This document shows positions 62,935 through 64,000 of a stretch of 64,000 nucleotides of DNA, one piece after another (position 1 is the first letter of the stretch; each line of letters starts with the position of its first letter). The DNA comes from Polynucleobacter aenigmaticus (GTDB lineage: Bacteria; Pseudomonadota; Gammaproteobacteria; Burkholderiales; Burkholderiaceae): contig NZ_NGUO01000008.1 in NCBI RefSeq assembly GCF_002206635.1, forward strand, positions 1-64,000, read 5' to 3'. The notes beneath the pieces were generated by a model that saw only the letters and a list, made by a program, of their open reading frames with translations, was not told the DNA's origin and searched no databases. Position numbers and translations under genes: made by a program.

Positions 62935-63708
62935 CTATTTAGAGAGCTTCGGTAACTTTTTAGAATTCGCAGGCCAGCTCAGCACAATCTGCGGGTCGAT
63001 TTTTAAGAGCTTCTTATTTTTGTCTGGGTAATCAACCCGAGACAATAAATCTGCAATCATGTTGAGGTGTGCAAGCTTCTTATCGTTTGCAATAATTACT
63101 GTCCAAGGCGCCTGTGTTGAGTTGGTGTGCTTGAGCATTTTGTCGCGGGCAACCGAGTACTCATTCCACATCTTCTGAGCTTTTTGATCAATCGGGCTAA
63201 TTTTCCACTGCTTTAATGGATCCTTCGCGCGATCCTTCAGTCGAGCAGCTTGCTCATCCTTGGAGATATCTAGGTAGTATTTGATTAATTGAATATCAGA
63301 TCCGACTAGCAGGGATTCGAATTCATTGACGGTAGCCATGAACTGTTTGTATTGCTCGTCAGTACAAAAGCCCATAACCTTCTCTACACCAGCGCGGTTG
63401 TACCAACTTCGGTTGAATAATACAAATTCACCAGCGGTAGGTAGTTCGGCAACATATCTTTGGAAGTACCATTCGCCTTCCTCGCGTAAGGAGGGTTTAT
63501 TTAGAGCAACGATTCTGCTATCTCTAGGGCTTAAATGCTCTGTAATACTTTTGATAGAGCCATCTTTACCTGCGGTATCTCTGCCTTCTAGGATGACTAA
63601 GAGGCGCTTACCTTTTTGAATCGTGTGACGCTGGAGTTTGACTAATTCAATTTGAAGAAGTCTTAAGTCTGCCTCGTAAGTATTTTCAGAAACAATCGAT
63701 TTACTCAC
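62935..63708 (-). CDS. ppk2: Polyphosphate kinase 2 (second copy)
   Basis: The 257-residue PPK2 has Walker A EGRDTAGKDGSIKSITEHLS, ALNKPSLREEGEWYFQRYVA and Walker B VLFNRSWYNRAGVEKVMGFC. It shares the core with the copy at 28307 but has a shorter N-terminus and Lys-Asp-Gly in place of Lys-Gly-Gly in the P-loop. VLFNRSWYN also replaces VLFDRSWYN, so Asn stands where Walker B usually has Asp; this could change activity. Start is GTG 63708 with AAGGA upstream. No PHO-like repeat is visible upstream, unlike the first copy. Confidence 0.9.
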   Translation of the reverse strand: MSKSIVSENTYEADLRLLQIELVKLQRHTIQKGKRLLVILEGRDTAGKDGSIKSITEHLSPRDSRIVALNKPSLREEGEWYFQRYVAELPTAGEFVLFNRSWYNRAGVEKVMGFCTDEQYKQFMATVNEFESLLVGSDIQLIKYYLDISKDEQAARLKDRAKDPLKQWKISPIDQKAQKMWNEYSVARDKMLKHTNSTQAPWTVIIANDKKLAHLNMIADLLSRVDYPDKNKKLLKIDPQIVLSWPANSKKLPKLSK

Positions 63709-63738
63709 GGGCAGTCCTTATAGAACGCTCAATATTTA

Positions 63739-64000
63739 TTAAGCGGGTGTTACTGGAGTTGCTACTTTTTTAGCTGGAGTTTTTTTGGCAACAGCTTTCT
63801 TCGCAGGAGCTTTCTTAGCTACTACTTTTTTAGCTGGAGTTTTTTTAGCAGGAGCTTTCTTAGCTACTACTTTTTTAGCTGGAGCTTTTTTAGCAGGAGC
63901 TTTCTTAGCTGCTACTTTTTTAACTGGAGTGTTTTTCTCCATCTTGTCCAAAGCCTTGGCAAGTTTGTCGATTAATTTTTCTCTTTCGGCTTCCAACTTA
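63739..64000 (-). CDS. Lys/Ala/Pro-repeat histone-H1-like protein (cut by window edge)
   Basis: The frame stays open to the right edge, so the N-terminus is missing. The visible part is a short helical segment ([20 protein letters not shown]) followed by about 55 residues of PAKKxxAKKxPAKK repeats, as in histone-H1-like or AlgP proteins that bind DNA or polyphosphate. The DNA shows matching tandem repeats (TTTTTAGCTGGAG-type units). It lies upstream of the ppk2 gene on the same strand. A polyphosphate-linked role (PHA-granule or polyphosphate histone-like protein) is possible but not shown. Confidence 0.6.
   Translation of the reverse strand, partial: KLEAEREKLIDKLAKALDKMEKNTPVKKVAAKKAPAKKAPAKKVVAKKAPAKKTPAKKVVAKKAPAKKAVAKKTPAKKVATPVTPA

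Noticed and set aside
63739-63960. Repeats near the right edge read as a CRISPR array
   Set aside because: The period follows Ala-Lys-Lys codons in one open frame and there are no unique spacers.

Overview
The window looks like the chromosome of a betaproteobacterium of the family Burkholderiaceae, most likely Polynucleobacter or a close freshwater relative. Three things suggest this: the gene order ftsH-folP-glmM-pstSCAB-phoU-phoB-phoR, moderate to low GC content, and a gltIJKL transporter close to ppc. The genus is inferred from gene content and order; no database search was made.

Layout. Positions 1-533 hold the 3' end of an IS200/IS605-type tnpB with structured right-end sequence. Positions 534-13009 are core genome: yhbY, rlmE, ftsH, folP, glmM and the complete phosphate uptake and sensing operon. 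Positions 13015-22453 are mixed: MgtC and CorA magnesium proteins, a secreted phosphoesterase with an outer-membrane protein, arsenate reductase, a DUF2252 protein, a PhoX-type phosphatase and a second MgtC. Positions 22479-30092 form a phosphorus-economy cluster: exopolyphosphatase (ppx), ornithine-lipid genes olsB and olsA, diacylglycerol kinase, a glycosyltransferase and a PlcP-type phospholipase C for lipid remodelling, then polyphosphate kinase 2 and a CYTH protein. ppx, plcP and ppk2 each have tandem 7-bp repeats at 11-bp period upstream that match the PHO box, so the cluster is probably a PhoB regulon fed by the PhoR/PhoB pair encoded 10 kb upstream. A split ChrA chromate transporter, a ZnuD-like TonB receptor and tRNA-Pro/tRNA-Arg follow.

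Positions 33977-50587 are a genomic island in the 3' end of tRNA-Arg, with a 41-bp duplication of the tRNA end at its right border. Its cargo is a CzcCBA-like metal-efflux operon with accessory periplasmic proteins, a CDF-type transporter and a YnfA protein. The mobility half has three unrelated tyrosine recombinases, an AAA+ ATPase and several proteins I cannot identify. Five copies of a 15-16 bp palindrome, all in one orientation, sit at module borders. Right of the island, htpX is split by a complete tnpB-only IS200/IS605 element, whose insertion point can be reconstructed to the base.

Positions 53141-64000 hold another tRNA-Arg 3'-end scar, an aldehyde dehydrogenase, ppc, the gltIJKL glutamate/aspartate transporter, a carboxymuconolactone decarboxylase-like protein, lipoproteins, an EF-hand protein, a second PPK2 and a lysine/alanine-repeat protein cut by the window edge.
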